From Brachionus plicatilis (taxonomy: Eukaryota > Rotifera > Eurotatoria > Ploima > Brachionidae), in the NCBI GenBank assembly GCA_010279815.1, contig QEOQ01000640.1, positions 777,485-841,484 of the forward strand: a stretch of 64,000 nucleotides of DNA, read 5' to 3'. The first letter of the stretch is position 1, and the number at the start of each line of letters is the position of its first letter. This document shows, in pieces, positions 48,449 to 61,611 of the stretch. The notes below the pieces were generated by a model. That model was not told the DNA's origin. It searched no databases and was given only the letters and a program-made list of their open reading frames with translations. The position numbers and the translations under genes are program-made.

Positions 48449-51400
48449 ATGCCCACTGGTGAGCTTTATATACAGGAGCCTGACAGAAACCGACGTCCAG
48501 GTTTTTTGATTTCAAAGCGGTCGGTTTTTATATCTGGTGCCTTTATAATTACAATTTTTGTTGGCTCATTGATTGGAGTTTATAAATTAAAATCAAATGC
48601 TTCTAATCCATCTTGCTTTTCAAACACTTCTTCAACTGTTCCTGACATTAACCCTATCTCAAATTGTCAAACATTGTATTGCCAAAATCGCCTAATTTTA
48701 GATGGTAAATTTATTTAAATAAATATAATTTAATTTCAAATTAATTATTTCAAAGATTGGGAACAAACGTGTCCAACCACGTCTAAACCTGTTGTGCCAA
48801 AAACTGAAACGTTTATTAACTATCGTTTGCCTAAAGATTTAAAGCCTTATTTTTATGAAATATTAATTAAACCATATTTTAATGTTACCCAAGAGCCTTC
48901 CTTCTACACTGGACATGTTCTTATCAACTTTAAATGTCTCCAAAACACTTCAAAATTAGTATTTCACAAACATCAGGACATAGAAATAGATGATCTTTCT
49001 TTTGAATTAAAAAGTTTGAGTGACAAAAATTTCATACCTGTTAAAAAAATGCTTGAGTCAAACTATTTAATCGAGAAATTGTCTTATGACAACCTAACTC
49101 AATTGCTTCAAATTGAACTTTTTAAAAACACTTTTATTAAAAATGAAGAATACTCGCTTAGTATGAGCTTTAAAGGATTGACTAGAGCGGACAATTACGG
49201 TCTGTATAGAAGTTCATATGCCGACGATTCAGGTAATACAAAATGGCTTTTGGCATCTCAAATGGAGCCAACTGATGCACGGAAGTGAGAGATCTTTTTC
49301 TAATTAATTATTACTTAACTTTTTTCCAAAGAGTGTTTCCGTGTTTTGATGAGCCTGACATGAAGGCAAAGTTCAAAATTCGAGTTTTACATGACTCAAG
49401 CGTCCATGTACTATCTAATATGATGCCCAAAAGTTCTACCAAAATAGAGTCAAAAGATCGAACTGGTTACAATTGGGTTCAAACTGATTTTTATGAAACT
49501 GTTGAAATGTCAAGTTATCTTGTAGCTTTTGTCATTTCGGATTTTGAATGTATCTCCAAAAACATTGATTTAGAATATACCAAAGATTTGACCATTCAAG
49601 TTTGTTCAAGACCAAATGCCAAAAATCAACTAGACTTGGCCATGAATGCATCTGTAAACGTGATAAAATTTTATGAGTCTTACTATAACATAAGCTATCC
49701 ATTGACTAAATTAGACCATGTTGCTTTGCCTGATTTTAGCGCTGGTGCCATGGAGAACTGGGGTTTGATTCTATACAGAGAATCTCGGCTTTTATATGAT
49801 CCAGTCAAAAGCAGTCAATCGTCTCTTCAGGCTATAGTTGAGGTGATTGCCCATGAAATCGCCCATCAGTGGTTCGGAAATTTGGTTTCGCCTTCTTGGT
49901 GGACCGATATATGGCTTAATGAAGGATTTGCTAGATATATGCAGATTTTAGGAGCTGAATCATTCCAACCGGAATGGTACATGCAGGATCAGATCATTGA
50001 GGTGGTTTTAAATAGTATGGAACTTGATTCATTGCAGTCGTCGCATCCAATCTCAGTAGAAGTTAACAGCACAAATGAAATTCAGTCTATGTTCGACGGC
50101 ATTACTTACGGAAAAGGAGGCTCGATTATCAGAATGACTAATTATTTCTTAGGGGAATCAAATTTTAAAAACGGTTTAACAGTAAGAAGCTAAAAATTTA
50201 TTTCAAAAAATTTGTAATTTTTTTGAAAGGATTATTTGAGGAAATTTTCGTATGGAAATGCTGAACAAAATGACCTTTGGGAATCATTGAAAAAAGTGAC
50301 TCATCATTTGTTTTTTTTTTTAATCTATTTTTTTTTTAGTATTCAGATAAAAATGTTAATCTAACAAGAATATTGAATACTTGGACAAAACAAATGGGAT
50401 ATCCACTCATTCAAGTGCAATCGATTAACAAAACTCATCTAAAAGTAACTCAGGAGCATTTCTTATACGATTCATCTCAACCTGTTCAAAAATCACCTTT
50501 TGGGTAATATATATTGAAATTTTTTTAAAATTTTTATCTATAAAAAATAAAAGTTACAAATGGGATGTGCCATTAGCTTTTAGCGTGGAAAAATTAACAT
50601 CGAAAGCTTATTCAAATGCAGAAAAATTTAACGTGTCAAATATTTACTCAATTGTTTCTTGGATTGATTCAAACCAAGATGAAAGTAGGCAATTTTTTAA
50701 AAAAAAATTCTATTATAAATTTAAAAACTTTAAAAAAAAATGACGTTAATATTGAGTGACATAATTAAGTTTGAATAAAAATTTAATTTTTCAGTAAATA
50801 AAAGTACACATATTTCTTTGATAGTACAGTGGTGTTCCGGATTTAGTAATTTACGATAATTTACGTAAATTTACAAAAGTAAAAAAACTTAAATTTATCA
50901 GATTTTACATAAAATTATTTAAAAAACAATGTCCAAAAAATTGAAATAATTTGGCACTTCGAATGAAATGAAATTCCACTTTTGGCATTCAATTTCATTT
51001 CAATTATTTGGATATTTTTTTTTTAGATAAATTTACGTAATATGTTCGAAATTTACCAAATTTTACTTTTGTAAATTTACATAAATTTACTATTTTTTAC
51101 GTAAATCATCGTAAATTACTAAATCCGGAACACCACTGTACCTGACTCGTACATTTATTTATAAGTAATACTATGTCACCATAAACCCACCTCCTGGCAA
51201 CACACAATTAATTATACAGTATTTCACAAAAGTTTAGACGCACAAGCTTTTTTCATACGTTTATTTCGTAAGACATAAAAATACTAAATTTTGTTTTAGA
51301 AATAAATTAAATTAAATTCGATTTTTAATTAAACCAACTCTGTCCTTCAAATTGATATAAAATACATGATAATTCGATTTTACACTTAGCTGAAAAATTG

Positions 51401-52282
51401 AAATTAAATAAAGGCCATAAAAATTTGAATTAAAAATTTTTGCACATAAGTTTAGACTATTTGTATAGCTAAATAATACACAAAAACAGTTTGCTGTTGA
51501 ATTAAAGTCAAGAGAAAAATTAAATAATTTTAAATTTAGATATTTTCATATTTTTATATTTTCAAATATTTTTTGTGTAATATTTCAGAAAATTTTTATA
51601 TTGGATTTTTATGAGTTAGTTTTTTAAAAATTTTCTGAAATATTGAAAAAAAATTATTAACCTTATGTCAAGTTAAAACATTAGATATTATCTACTTATT
51701 TTAAGAAACCATTTTACTTAGCTTTAAAATTTTTGAAGTTTAGAATCTCTTTTATCTAAAATAAAATGGCTTAATTCTTTTATTTTTTAAATAGATTTAA
51801 TTTTATTTTTAATTTATGATGATCGAAAATTTTCTGCTTGATTATTTTTCAAATTTTATTTAAAACTCTTTTAACTTCAAAAAATTCAAGTCAAATGAGT
51901 ATGTGGTAGTTAAGAAGACCCTTTTTTTGTATATATTTAATTAAATTATTTTAAAATTTATTTAATGATTATTACTAAATTTAATTTAAGGAATAAATTA
52001 ACTAATTTTACGTAAAAATTACCAAAAACATCGTCTCAAATCAATATTGTAAAAAAATTCAAAAAAATTGAGAAAAAAAAATTAAAATGTTCTAAAAAAA
52101 TGGCATATTTTACGTAATTTTTCGAAAAATTATCAAGTGTTGATTATCAAGTCGATGCAGTTTCCCTCTGTGTCAGATCGGAGCCGTTGCTCAAAAATGA
52201 ACGCCTCCCCATTATCAACTAGGATAGAAAGGGATATATTATTATTATTATCATTATTAATTTAAAATTTCCATTAAATTAG

Positions 52283-52321
<39 letters not shown>

Positions 52322-52344
52322 TATTTTTATTTTTATTATTTTTA

Positions 52345-52376
<32 letters not shown>

Positions 52377-55300
52377 TATTTCAGTGAACGCCTTTAAGGC
52401 GATGTTAAGAAAATATTAAAAAAGAATAAATGAGATAATTTCTTTCAGAAATAAAATTTTTACTTTATTTAATTTTTTTAATCATTTAGAAATAATTCCT
52501 CTGGGAGAGGAACTTGAAAATAAAAGTTATATCCTAGCAAATTTGGATGCATTTGGATTTTACCGAGTAAATTATGATGATTCAAATTGGAACTTAATAA
52601 TGAAACAACTTTTAAAAAATCACAAAGTATGATAAATCATGAACTTTTCTAACAAGATTGAGATAATTTTTTTTATTTAATAAAAACATGTAGTCGATTC
52701 CATCCAGAATGAGATCAAAATTAGTATCTGACATATTTAGTTTAGTTCAAGCAAACAAATTGCCTTCTCATAAGCCATTTGAATTTATTCAATATTTAAA
52801 CGAAGAATATGAATATCTACCCTGGTTTTCTCTATTTCAAAAGCTAAGTTTTTTCTTTGACAATATCGAATCAACCGAAATTTACGGAGATTTTCGCGTT
52901 TTTATGCTAAATTTAGTCGAATCTTTGTATAACAAACTTGGCTGGAGAGATCAAAATACTGATACATGGCTTTTGCGGAAATTAAGAACAATAATAGTTA
53001 AACTTGCTTGCCATCTTGATCATCAAGATTGCATAGAAAATTCCATAGCTCTTTACAAAGAATGGATGAAAAATGAAAAAATTAATAAGTAAAAAAAAAA
53101 TTTATAAATTATTATTTATAAATTTAATTTTTAAATTTTAAATTTAAGAATTCCTGTAAATGTTCGTTCGCTGGTTTATTGTACTGCCATAAAATATGGT
53201 ACATTTGTTGAATGGAGTTTTGCATTATCACAATATGAAAAAGAAAGTGATGCAAGTGTCAAACGAGAATTGCAAGCTGGTATGGCATGCTCAAGAGAGC
53301 AGTGGATTCAGATTAAATACTTAAACAATCAATTAAATTTAAATAAAACTCGAAAACAAGACGGTTTATTCGGTATTATATACAGTGCTTCTAATTTAAA
53401 TTCAAATAAGCTTGCTTGGAACTTTGTCAAAAATAATTGGGAAATTATAATTGAAAGGTATTTTTAAAAATGTGATTTTAAAATTTGAAGGAAGAACCTT
53501 TTTTTTCCAAGATACGCGAACTCTTTGTCATTATCAAATCTTGTAAATGCGGTATCTTCAAAATTCAATACGATAGATGAGTTTAATGATGTAAGCATTT
53601 TTATTTTATCACAAAAAATGTTTTGAATCCAAAATTCAAAGATTTATATTTAAATTAATTTTTTTTTAATATAAAAAAAAGTTTTAGAATTTTTAAATAA
53701 TTATAACCTTTCTATTATTAAAAATTAGAAAAAAATGAACGCAGCTAAATTACATATTTTGTTAGATTTAAATGAGTAAACAAGATTGTCTATCTAAAAC
53801 TTTGGTCGAGTTTACTTTAGAAAATAAGTATTTTCTTATAATTATTATTAGTAAAGAGAGGGATAGTATTTTTTATTAATTTTTTGCTTTCATGTATCCC
53901 AAAAATCTAGGTTTAGCATTTTTTCAATGTTTTTTTTATTCTAAAATACAAAGATATGTTTTTCAATTTTTTTTTTCATGTCTTTCAGAAAACATCAAAA
54001 AGTTTTTATAATACAATTAATCTTAATTTTTTAGTACTTAAAAATGCTCATAACAATTTTTTTAAAATATTCTCGAAAAAAAATAATTTTTTTGTCTCAG
54101 AAGAAAACATCAAAAATACATATATGTATATCTGAAAAAACATATTTTTTCATACTTTTTTTAAATAAGATAAAATAGATTTAAATTGGCGGTCATAATC
54201 ATGAAAATGTCGTGTTTTCAAAATTTTGATTAATTCAATATAAAATATATTAAATAACATTAAATAAGATTGTCTTCTCGATATTTTCCTGCTATTCCAT
54301 CACACATCATCATATTTCATATATAACTGGGCTCATCAAAATAATTGAATTTTATTAATAAACTATTTTTGGGACATGTTATTTCAGCAATTATGATTTA
54401 CATAAAGAAAAATAGTAAAAATCCAATCAGTCTTTTTTTCAGCGCAAAAAATTAATTTATCAAAAAAAAACATTTGAAATATTATAAATAATAAATAAAA
54501 TAAGAAAATAAACTGGCAGTTCTTTTAATTTAAATAATTTGAATAAAAAGGGTTCAAAATTTGGACAAAGAAAAGTAAAAAGTTTCGTAAAAGCTGATGA
54601 TTTATTAATGGGATAATTTTTATAAATAATATGTGCAAGCATTTTGTGTCAAATTGTCGATTGATTTAAAAAAGATTAAATAAATTATATTTTTTAGTTT
54701 TCATCATTTTACGCCGGTGTGGATAAACGTTCAGCCGCACGTCAAGTAAAAATTTCGACTGAAAGAATAAAAGCAAATATAAATTGGATGAGCAAAAATT
54801 TTGAAAATTTAAAAAAATGGTTTTCCCAAAATAAAAACTATACGAGAATAGTTTCAGTCAACTATAGACTGCCAAACGATATTGAACCATTTTTCTATGA
54901 CATTATTCTAAAAGTTAACATGGAATCGCCAAGCAATGCTTATCATGAACCTTTTACTTTTGACGGTCTAGTTAATATTAATTTCAAATGTCGTGTACCG
55001 ACAAAAAAAATAACTTTGCATCAAAAGGATCTTAATATTAAATTGTTTAATATAAGTAGCAATGATGTTTTAATTAAAACCGATGACAAAATTGAATATG
55101 ATTTTAAACGAGACTTCATGACTATAATGATGGACCAACCTTGCACTAAAGGCTCGAATTATACCTTACAAATTTCCTATTCGGCAAATCTGTCTGAATC
55201 TCTATCAGGATTTTACCTAAGCTCATATGTTGATCAATACCAACAAATTAACTAGTAAGTTTTAATTTCAAATTTGCAAAACATTTTTTTATTCCTTTTA

Positions 55301-58300
55301 GTCTTGCTACCACTCAATTTGAGCCAACTGATGCAAGAAGAGCGTTTCCGTGCTTTGATGAGCCTAGTTTTAAATCAGAATTTAAAATATCAATTGTTCG
55401 TCATAAAAATTTTTCTTCAGTATCTAATATGCCATTACTACAAAGCGCACAAATTAATGAAGATTTTTACATTGACTCATTTGAAAAATCTGTTCCAATG
55501 TCGACTTATTTGGTCGCTTTTGTGGTTTCTAATTTTGAAAAAATTCAGCAACTTACTCCAAAATATAACATTACAGTAGAAGTGATGGCTCGACCTGAAG
55601 CTATTAAAAAAGGACATGGAGAATTCGCTTTGAAGGAAGCCTCACAAATTATTGATCATTATTCAGATTATTTTAATATCACTTATCCCTTAAAAAAATC
55701 AAGTACCTTTAGCTTATAAATTTTCCTAGAAATTTAATCTAAAATTATTAAAGCTCAGATAGCTATCCCAGATTTTAATGCCGGTGGTAAATTATAATTT
55801 GTTTTTATTATTTTACGAACTTTATTTTAAGTTTTGGTAAAATTCAGTAAAAAAAAAAGAGAATCATTTATCAATTTATCAACCAAGGAAGTTGGTAAAA
55901 AAAATTTATAACTTTTTTCAACAGGTTAAAATAAATAATAATAATAATAATAATAATAAGCTACGACAAGCAGGTTCGCGAAGATGTCGAATACATCTAG
56001 TAGCTAAACAGATTCACATAAATCACATTTCACTCATATTAATCTAAACTAAAGATGGGGTCCTCTTTAAATTGGAATTGAAAATGTCGTATCTATTTTT
56101 ACATATATTGACTTTTGAAACTTAACACTAAAGTAAATAACACTAATAGAGTAAATTTTTCCATTCGTTTCATCCATGCGACTCTTTTGGTGAAGAATTT
56201 GCTTCTTTGTAAGTATTTGGTTGAAGGTTGATGGGATAATCTTCTGATGTGCTTTCTGATTCCCGGAACAGGTCCAGTTTGGAACAATGAGTTACAGCTA
56301 AATACCCAGGAGGTATCGTTCAACTTACCTGATTAATTTCTTTGATGAATTATGTACTCTTAAACGATGCTCTTTAAGCATTGGTAGGCACAGGACTGCA
56401 AGCGATCTTTGTAGCTTCAGTTTCTGATTCTAAGTACTATGTTCGTGTATCTTCTCTGGACATTTCCGAGAGCATTAATATCCTTCTTGCTAGAAGTTTC
56501 TCAGACAGCTGCTTGCTTGAGATGTTGCCTTACATATTTCCAATATAGTGTCTTGAAAGTTTCGATGGTCCAGATGAAAGTTTCGATGGTTTCGATGGTC
56601 GCAGCTGCTTTGCTTGTCTTAATTTTTAGATGAGTCAAGAACTTCAGGTTACGAGAAAGAGATTCTTCCGGGTAATTCCCAGATCCTTTTCTTCTACTAC
56701 GAATCTCAGGCTGATTCTGTCAGTGGATTTGCCTAAAATAGTACTTGTGTAACGACTCGTACCTGATCTTGTGAACTCAATCACTTTGCATTCGTCAACA
56801 TTAAAGAGCGTAGGCAGTGTTGGACCATTCCAAAATTGTTCTGTTAGTCCAAAAAATATTATTAAGTAACAAACAGTTATTTATTTATTTATTAGGAAGT
56901 TAATAAAAATTGCAAGCACTGAGCATCAATTTTCAACTTTAAAAAAAAATTGACAGATTGTATTTTTTGAATTGTTTTTTATTTTTACTGAATTTTTCAA
57001 GACCTTTAGATTATTAATTTATAGTTTAGTATAAAGCAATTTTAGACTTTAATTTAACAATCAAAAATTAACTTTTTTTAAAAAAATTATCAATATTTAT
57101 TTAAAGAATTATATTATTCAAATTTTGAGATTTAATAAAATACAGTACAAATTAAAACTAACTTGTACGCATTTTCCTTTAGGAAGAGTTGAAGAAAAGA
57201 AAGAGTCGAGGAAAGGAAATGTACAAGTTAGTCATAAATTGTACTGTATTTTATCAAATTTCAATAAAAATAATATTTTTTTTAAAATATATAAATAACA
57301 CTTAAAGAATCTCATTTATTTTAGAAAATAAAACTTCATTTAATTCTTTTCATATTTCATGCTAAAAATTTATTTTAAGCAATGGAAAATTGGGGTCTGG
57401 TTACATATCGAGAAAGATATCTTTTGTTCAATCCTGAACTGGACTCAATTTCAAATAGACTTTTTGTCTCCGTAGTAATTTCGCACGAATTAGCTCATCA
57501 ATGGTTCGGTAATTTGGTTTCTCCATCATGGTGGAATGATTTGTGGCTAAACGAAGGCTTTGCATCATGGGTAGAATTTCTTGGTGTGAATTTCACTCAT
57601 CCTGAATGGAACTATGTAAAATTTTACTATCAAAATATTTTTTAAAGAATGAGAAATTAAAGAAACGCTTGTGTAGATAGACACAAGGACAATAAATTCA
57701 AAATTTTAATTAAACTAGCAGAAATAATAATTTTTAGATTTAAAAAAAAAAATTAAAAATTAAAAATTCAGTAATTTACCGATTTTTAAGTTATTTCTTT
57801 TAAATTCATTTATTTTTGATATTTTAGGCCTAATTTACTTTATTTCTATTTTTGTTTTTTTTATGTTTAAATATTAAATTTAACATATTTTTAGCTTGAC
57901 CATTTCTTGGTCGAAAAAACCTCAGCTCTGTTCAAAGATAGTTTAGAATCAAGTCATCCAATCAGCACGGAAGTAAATGATCCAAATGAAATAAGCTATA
58001 TTTTCGATGATATTAGTTATGACAAGGTAATAATAAATTTTAAAGCCTAATTAAAAATTAAAAAAATTAAAAATTTTCAAGAGCTTTATTAATTTATACT
58101 TGGCTAAAAAATTAAAAATTTATTTAAAAAAGGGTTCAAGTCTGGTTCGAATGATGAATTCATTTTTGTCAATAGACACATTTAAAAAAGGAATTACAAA
58201 TTACTTGAATACTTATCAATACAAAAACGCTGACCAGAGTCTTCTGTTTTCAAAGTTATCAAACCAAGCATCCATTGAAGAAAAACTTGATCATAATGTA

Positions 58301-61300
58301 TCTTTAAATAAAATTATGGAAACTTGGACCTTAAAAAAAGGATACCCAGTTGTTAATGTTCAAAGAACGGTAAAAAACTACGGCCTCACTCTGAATATTA
58401 GTCAAAGATGGTTTCTTTTAAATCCATTAAGTAAGATATTAGGATCAAAGAGTTACAATGATACAAAATGGTTTGTTCCTTTTACATTTACAGCAAAATC
58501 AAATGCAAAATTTGATTTTGAATCTCGCCCCAATTGGTTAGATAACCAAAGCGAATACAGAACTATTGACATTTCAGCTCGTTCAAGTGACTGGGTCATC
58601 GGGAACATAAAATTTTCCGGCTTTTACCGAGTTAATTATGATGTGGAAAACTGGAACTTAATCATCAAGCAATTGTATGACAATCACAGTGAAATTGATG
58701 TGGTTAACCGAGCTCAGCTAATAGATGACTCGTTTAATCTTGCTCGAGCAGAACAATTGGATATTGACATATTCCTTAGCATCATTAAATATCTTTCAAA
58801 CGAAACCAGCTACATTCCATTTGAAGTTTCTTTTAATAGTATTAAATTTATGGACAACATGCTTTATTCTAATTACAATTTATACAGCAAATTTAAAGTA
58901 ATTCAAATTTTTAGTAGAATTTTTATTAAATCACAACACAATCCAGTCTTACCTGCACACATCCTATTTCTGATCAACACAAATGAAGATAAAAACACAA
59001 TTGTGTAAAAAATGTCAAGACTTATTGTTTGGCTAATGCACACAAAAATTAAATGACTCTATTTTTGACTTTTAATTTCATTCTTTCAAAAGACGAAACC
59101 AAACTTTTTGGAAAAAATTAAAAAGAGTTTACGATATATTTTTTATGTAGAAATACAGCATTGATTTGACATGATGTTTTTGGTAATTTTACGTAAATGC
59201 ACATTTTTCTTCAGTAAAAAATGGTAAAAAAAGGTGAAAACAAGTTAAATAAAGTAAAATAGCTGATAAAGCTTCCTCGCAAAAAAAAAGACCAATAAAA
59301 AAAAAAGGTTAAAATTTTTCTAAAAATTAATAAAATAAATTAATAAAACAATTTTTTTTTGAAAATAATTAAATTTTAATTACGTTTATGTTATAATTAT
59401 TTTCACCTTTTTTAACCATTTTTTACTGAAGAAAAATGTGTATTTACGAAAAATTGCCTAATTTTACTATAAATTGTTTAATAGAAAAATAACCTTTTTT
59501 TATCGAACAAAATTGAAAAAATTGAAAAATTCTTTGAAAATTAATTAAAAACGAATTTTTTAGTTCTTTAAGGATAAGCTTAATTTACGTTATTTCCGTA
59601 AAAATTACCAAAAATATCATGTCAAATCAATACTGTATATTCTTTTGAATTTCGAAAAAAAGTCAGATCAGAAAATTAAGCACTTATCTCGAATCAGCTA
59701 GAAAAATTATATGATACTTTTTAATTGATTTATTTAATTCTTGAAAAAAATGCCAAAAGGCGACGCATAAAAATAGATGAAAAAATGTTCAAAACTCCTT
59801 TTTAATGCTTTTTTTCATTTATTTTTAAAATAAATTTCAATTTTTTCCTATTAGCTATTTATGATTAGCTATTAGCTATTATGATTTGATTAGAAAAATC
59901 CAATACCTCAAAAACCTGGACATTTCCACAGATTAAAACTTTGTCATAAATTTAGTTAATTTGAGGTTTCTGGAAATCAAAATTTAATATTAATATTAAT
60001 TTTAAAAACAAAAATTTGGAAAAGAAATTGATGGATTTTATCATCAATTTCAAAGTGATTACATATAAAAATAGTGCTTATTTACATGTGCTAATTTTTA
60101 TTGGAATCATATGCTTTCCAGATTCCTAGGAAACATTTGTTTTTACTTTTTTTTTTACAGTATAAAATGATTCTAAACAAATTATTTTTTATAATCAATG
60201 TGATTTGATCTACAGAACTTGACGAATCTTTTAAATTAATTAAAAAATGCTCATCCTTTTAAATGTATACTGAAGCAATAATTTAATTTTGATTAAAAAG
60301 AAGTCAAATGTTAAACTTTAGTTTAAATTATGAAGCTTAGATGCCACTAAGATTTTTAATTTGTTGAAATTAGATTGATAGTTTGAAATCTCAATTCTTT
60401 TAGAAAATAAAAATTAAATATGCTTTTTTATATTTTCAAAAACCTGAACTCCTTCGGGATGTGTGTGCTGTTCTAAAATCATTTTTTTTTAGCTAAAAAT
60501 AAATTTTTTATTTTCCATTTTTAAGAAATTTTGCTTGGGTTTATATAGAAATGCTTATGAAACTATTGGATGGAGTATGCAAACAGATTTTGCTAATTCA
60601 AATCTTCAAACTTTGACTATTTTATCAATGTGCTTTTATTCTGATCCAGATTGCATTGCTAAATCCCGAGAACTATTTCAGAATTGGGCTTTTCATAATA
60701 TCACGTAAAAATAAATTAAAAAATACGTTTTTTATCTTTGAAATTTAAGACTGCCAAAAAATTTGAAAAAGACTATTTTGAATACAATTTCTCAGCATGG
60801 AAATGAGAGTGAATGGTTTTACCTGTTCGAAAGAGCTCACGAATCGGACTATCAAGAAAAGATTGAAATTTTCAAATCTCTGTCTTACACCCGTGATTAT
60901 ATGAGATTAAAAATGTAATTTTGTTCGTAAATTTTCAGTGATCTAAATGAATAAATATTCCTGTGAAAAAAAATTAAATATTTTTTTAGACTTCTTATCT
61001 TGGGTCATTCTAGATTGTTGTAATAATTAAATTGTTTTTTTAGGCTCTTGGATTTGAGTTTAAACAAAAGTGTTGTTAAATCTCAAGATGAAGATACTCT
61101 GATAATTTTGGTAGCCCGAAACCCGATTGGAAAAAGCCTGGTTTGGGATTTTTTGATGAAAAACTGGGACTATTTTAATGAAAAGTAATTTATTATTTTT
61201 AAATAATTAATTGACATACTGGTTTTTATTTAAGGACTGAAGTTCCATTTTATTTGGATGGATTATTTAGACAAGTTTTCAAAGATTACAATTCAAAATT

Positions 61301-61457
61301 TGAATTAAAAAAAGTAGAAGAGTTTTATAAAAACAATGCTAATAGTGCTGTCAGAAAAGCTGTAAATTTTAACGAAATTCTTGAACAAATTTCAATTAAT
61401 ATTCGCTGGATGGATACCAATTACAAAAAGATTAGTCAATGGTTGAATAATTTTTAA
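48449..61457 (+). CDS. Tandem double M1 aminopeptidase (aminopeptidase N type), 20 exons
   Basis: Exons: 48449-48704, 48756-49284, 49332-50181, 50230-50295, 50340-50503, 50554-50684, 52490-52626, 52694-53088, 53149-53457, 53512-53590, 54698-55254, 55302-55702, 55754-55786, 57380-57615, 57895-58026, 58133-58897, 60526-60704, 60750-60914, 61044-61184, 61235-61457. All twenty join in phase, giving 1915 aa. M1 enzymes remove N-terminal residues from peptides using zinc. A short cytoplasmic tail and one membrane segment (about 26-45) predict a type II ectoenzyme. Domain 1: GAMEN 400-404, HEIAH 436-440 with E459, catalytic Tyr 521 (GITYGKGG). Domain 2: GAMEN 1302-1306, HELAH 1338-1342 with E1361, Tyr 1423 (DISYDKGS). 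Both look active. Exon 11 encodes the end of domain 1 ([17 protein letters not shown]) and the start of domain 2 ([16 protein letters not shown]) without a stop, so they are fused. Domain 2 has no membrane segment of its own. Confidence 0.88.
50824..51141. mobile_element. Tc1/mariner-type MITE in aminopeptidase intron 6
   Basis: Inverted ends of about 70 bp: TACAGTGGTGTTCCGGAT on the left (from 50824) and ATCCGGAACACCACTGTA on the right (to 51141). Both are bounded by TA, the usual Tc1/mariner target. A second inner palindrome around TTGAAATGAAATT-type words fills the centre. There is no transposase. Confidence 0.8.
52005..52060. mobile_element. Fragment of the MITE family found at 59154
   Basis: The words TTTACGTAAAAATTACCAAAA and then TCAAATCAATATTGTA closely match the right end of the element at 59154-59637. 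The partner end was not located, so it is a solo end or partial copy inside intron 6. Confidence 0.45.
52229..52378 (+). repeat. (ATT)n microsatellite, probable LINE/SINE tail
   Basis: A long, slightly interrupted ATT/TTA array in intron 6. A short, less AT-rich segment just before it (52150-52228, with CAGATCGGAGCCGTTGCTC-like wording) suggests the 3' end of an inserted LINE or SINE whose tail is this array. Confidence 0.6.
53591..54697 (+). other. Intron 10 of the double aminopeptidase gene
   Basis: 1.1 kb between the penultimate domain-1 exon and the exon bridging the two domains. It holds AT-rich sequence only, with no promoter-like block, ATG-led exon or poly(A) context that would argue for two separate genes. 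It is flanked by GTAAGC and TATATTTTTTAG splice sites. Confidence 0.6.
55925..56870 (-). pseudogene. CR1/L2-like LINE fragment in aminopeptidase intron 13
   Basis: The minus strand near 56815-56660 encodes [16 protein letters not shown] then VVEEKDLGI, matching the post-YxDD region of CR1-like reverse transcriptases (FNxxKCKVMxFG...xKDLGV). Near 56280-56150, [12 protein letters not shown], then [12 protein letters not shown], matches their C-terminus (TRGHxxKL...RxNFFSxRVxxxWN). The plus-strand (TAA)n run at 55928-55960 is the 3' tail read in reverse, confirming the orientation. Many stops show it is dead. It is more balanced in base composition than the intron around it. Confidence 0.75.
57136..57258. 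mobile_element. Small Tc1/mariner-type MITE in intron 13
   Basis: AAATACAGTACAAATT at the left and AATTGTACTGTATTT at the right form inverted ends that extend about 40 bp inward (CTAACTTGTAC / GTACAAGTTAG). The termini follow the TACAG...CTGTA pattern of mariner-derived elements. There is a purine-rich centre and no coding. Confidence 0.75.
59154..59637. mobile_element. Tc1/mariner-type MITE in intron 16
   Basis: Ends TACAGCATTGATTTGACATG (59154-59173) and CATGTCAAATCAATACTGTA (59618-59637) are inverted copies. A second inverted pair lies inside (TTTTTCTTCAGTAAAAAATGG / CCATTTTTTACTGAAGAAAA). It is 484 bp with no transposase. A related end is at 52005-52060 in intron 6 of the same gene. Confidence 0.8.
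59638..60525 (+). other. Right part of intron 16, nothing recognised
   Basis: AT-rich intron sequence between the MITE and exon 17. No exon-like or repeat structure is supported. The acceptor is CCATTTTTAAG at 60525. Confidence 0.5.
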
Positions 61458-61611
61458 ATTTTATTATATAAACAAATTAATTTAGAATTAATTCTTTATT
61501 TAAATAAAATAAAAAAAAACTCTGCTAAATTATCATAAAATTATTTTTATAATCAGAATATTCTAAAAAAAGAAAACCTTTTTAAAGAACGAAATAATTC
61601 CATTTTTTATT

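Noticed and set aside
51218..51470. A second complete mariner MITE starting TACAGTATTTCACAAAAG
   Set aside because: The start resembles a mariner end and AAGTTTAGAC recurs near 51449, but as a direct rather than inverted copy, so the boundaries cannot be supported.
52229..52378. CRISPR-like array
   Set aside because: It is a trinucleotide microsatellite without spacers, in a eukaryotic intron.
54719..55255. A separate aminopeptidase gene starting inside exon 11
   Set aside because: The apparent start is a GTG in mid-exon; the upstream part of the exon encodes the end of domain 1 in the same frame, behind a good acceptor.
58898..59008. Extension of aminopeptidase exon 16 to the stop at 59008
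   Set aside because: A GTAATT donor at 58898 followed by exon 17 at 60526 restores the family alignment at the same length as domain 1; the extension does not.
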